Under the pieces are notes generated by a model, which saw only the letters and a program-made list of their open reading frames with translations, did no database searches and was not told the origin of the DNA. From an uncultured Rhodobiaceae bacterium (lineage in GTDB: Bacteria; Pseudomonadota; Alphaproteobacteria; RS24): DNA of 6,606 nt. The position numbers and the translations under genes are program-made. The stretch covers positions 1 to 6,606 of the forward strand of contig CAJWBV010000049.1 in assembly GCA_913020275.1 (NCBI GenBank), read 5' to 3'. Numbering within the stretch: position 1 is the stretch's first letter; every line of letters starts with the position of its first letter. This document shows positions 6,358 through 6,606 of this stretch, in pieces.

Positions 6358-6606
6358 ATGGCAGAACCGGTTTACGACCTCACCATAACCAATGGCACAC
6401 TTGCCACGCATGAGACCAGCGAAGCGGTCAATATTGCCATTACGGACGGGCGCTTTGCGGCACTGGGTGATGTCAGTGCCGATCAGGGTCGCGAGCATAT
6501 CGACGCCACCGGTCTCACCATCTTGCCCGGCGTCATCGACACGCAGGTTCATTTCCGCGAACCAGGCATTGAGCATAAGGAAGATTTGCAATCTGGTTCG
6601 CTGGCC
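6358..6606 (+). CDS. pyrC: Dihydroorotase, N-terminal 83 residues (gene continues past right edge)
   Basis: Cyclic amidohydrolase that interconverts carbamoyl-aspartate and dihydroorotate, third step of pyrimidine synthesis. Visible are an N-terminal beta-sandwich segment (YDLTITNGTL, 6-15; AVNIAITDGRFAALG, 23-37), IDATGLTILPGVID (48-61) and the start of the barrel with DTQVHFREPGIEHKEDLQSG (61-80). The FREPG and HKED residues are the dihydroorotase signature; Arg67 should bind substrate. The metal motif HxH reads Gln63-Val-His65. I know this QVHF form from one dihydroorotase subgroup, so it need not mean loss of activity, but the rest of the active site is outside the window. AAGGAA (6345-6350) lies seven bases before the ATG and overlaps the stop of the glycosyltransferase gene, pointing to translational linkage. 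A dihydropyrimidinase or allantoinase is less likely given the FREPG sequence. Confidence 0.88.
   Translation, partial: MAEPVYDLTITNGTLATHETSEAVNIAITDGRFAALGDVSADQGREHIDATGLTILPGVIDTQVHFREPGIEHKEDLQSGSLA

Overview
The window reads as chromosomal housekeeping DNA of an alphaproteobacterium. The basis is the mid-to-high GC content, the style of the protein sequences, and above all a nad operon next to a NadQ-type (COG4111, Nudix-like plus winged helix) regulator, an arrangement I associate with that class. No mobile element, CRISPR array, rRNA or tRNA is visible. Genes fill almost everything; the longest gap is 140 bp.

Left part, minus strand, in order of transcription: a FabH-like beta-ketoacyl-ACP synthase III of unusual length (4466 to 3342), the NAD-biosynthesis regulator gene nadQ (3305 to 2352), then nadA, quinolinate synthase (2211 to 1135), and nadB, L-aspartate oxidase (1127 to the left edge, incomplete). 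NadB and NadA together turn aspartate and dihydroxyacetone phosphate into quinolinate, the precursor of NAD. A perfect 21-bp palindrome (2227-2247) lies 15 bp before the nadA start, in the only sizeable gap of the cluster. It is the best candidate operator for the neighbouring regulator. The nadB frame stops looking like its family at about residue 343, just where the catalytic histidine motif should come, so the left end of the window is either frameshifted, misassembled or truly altered.

Right part: ygfZ (5366 to 4560, minus), a folate-binding GcvT-like protein that supports Fe-S enzymes. It is divergent from a plus-strand pair: a degenerate family-9-type glycosyltransferase (5461 to 6345) and the first 83 codons of a dihydroorotase gene, pyrC (6358 to the right edge). 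This dihydroorotase carries Gln in place of the first His of the HxH metal motif.

Links between the genes: quinolinate synthase is a [4Fe-4S] enzyme and YgfZ-family proteins help maintain such enzymes; quinolinate and dihydroorotate syntheses both consume aspartate. I see no novel defence or mobile system. The most useful observations are the NadQ/palindrome pair, the broken nadB end, the palindrome-rich tail of nadQ and the QxH dihydroorotase.
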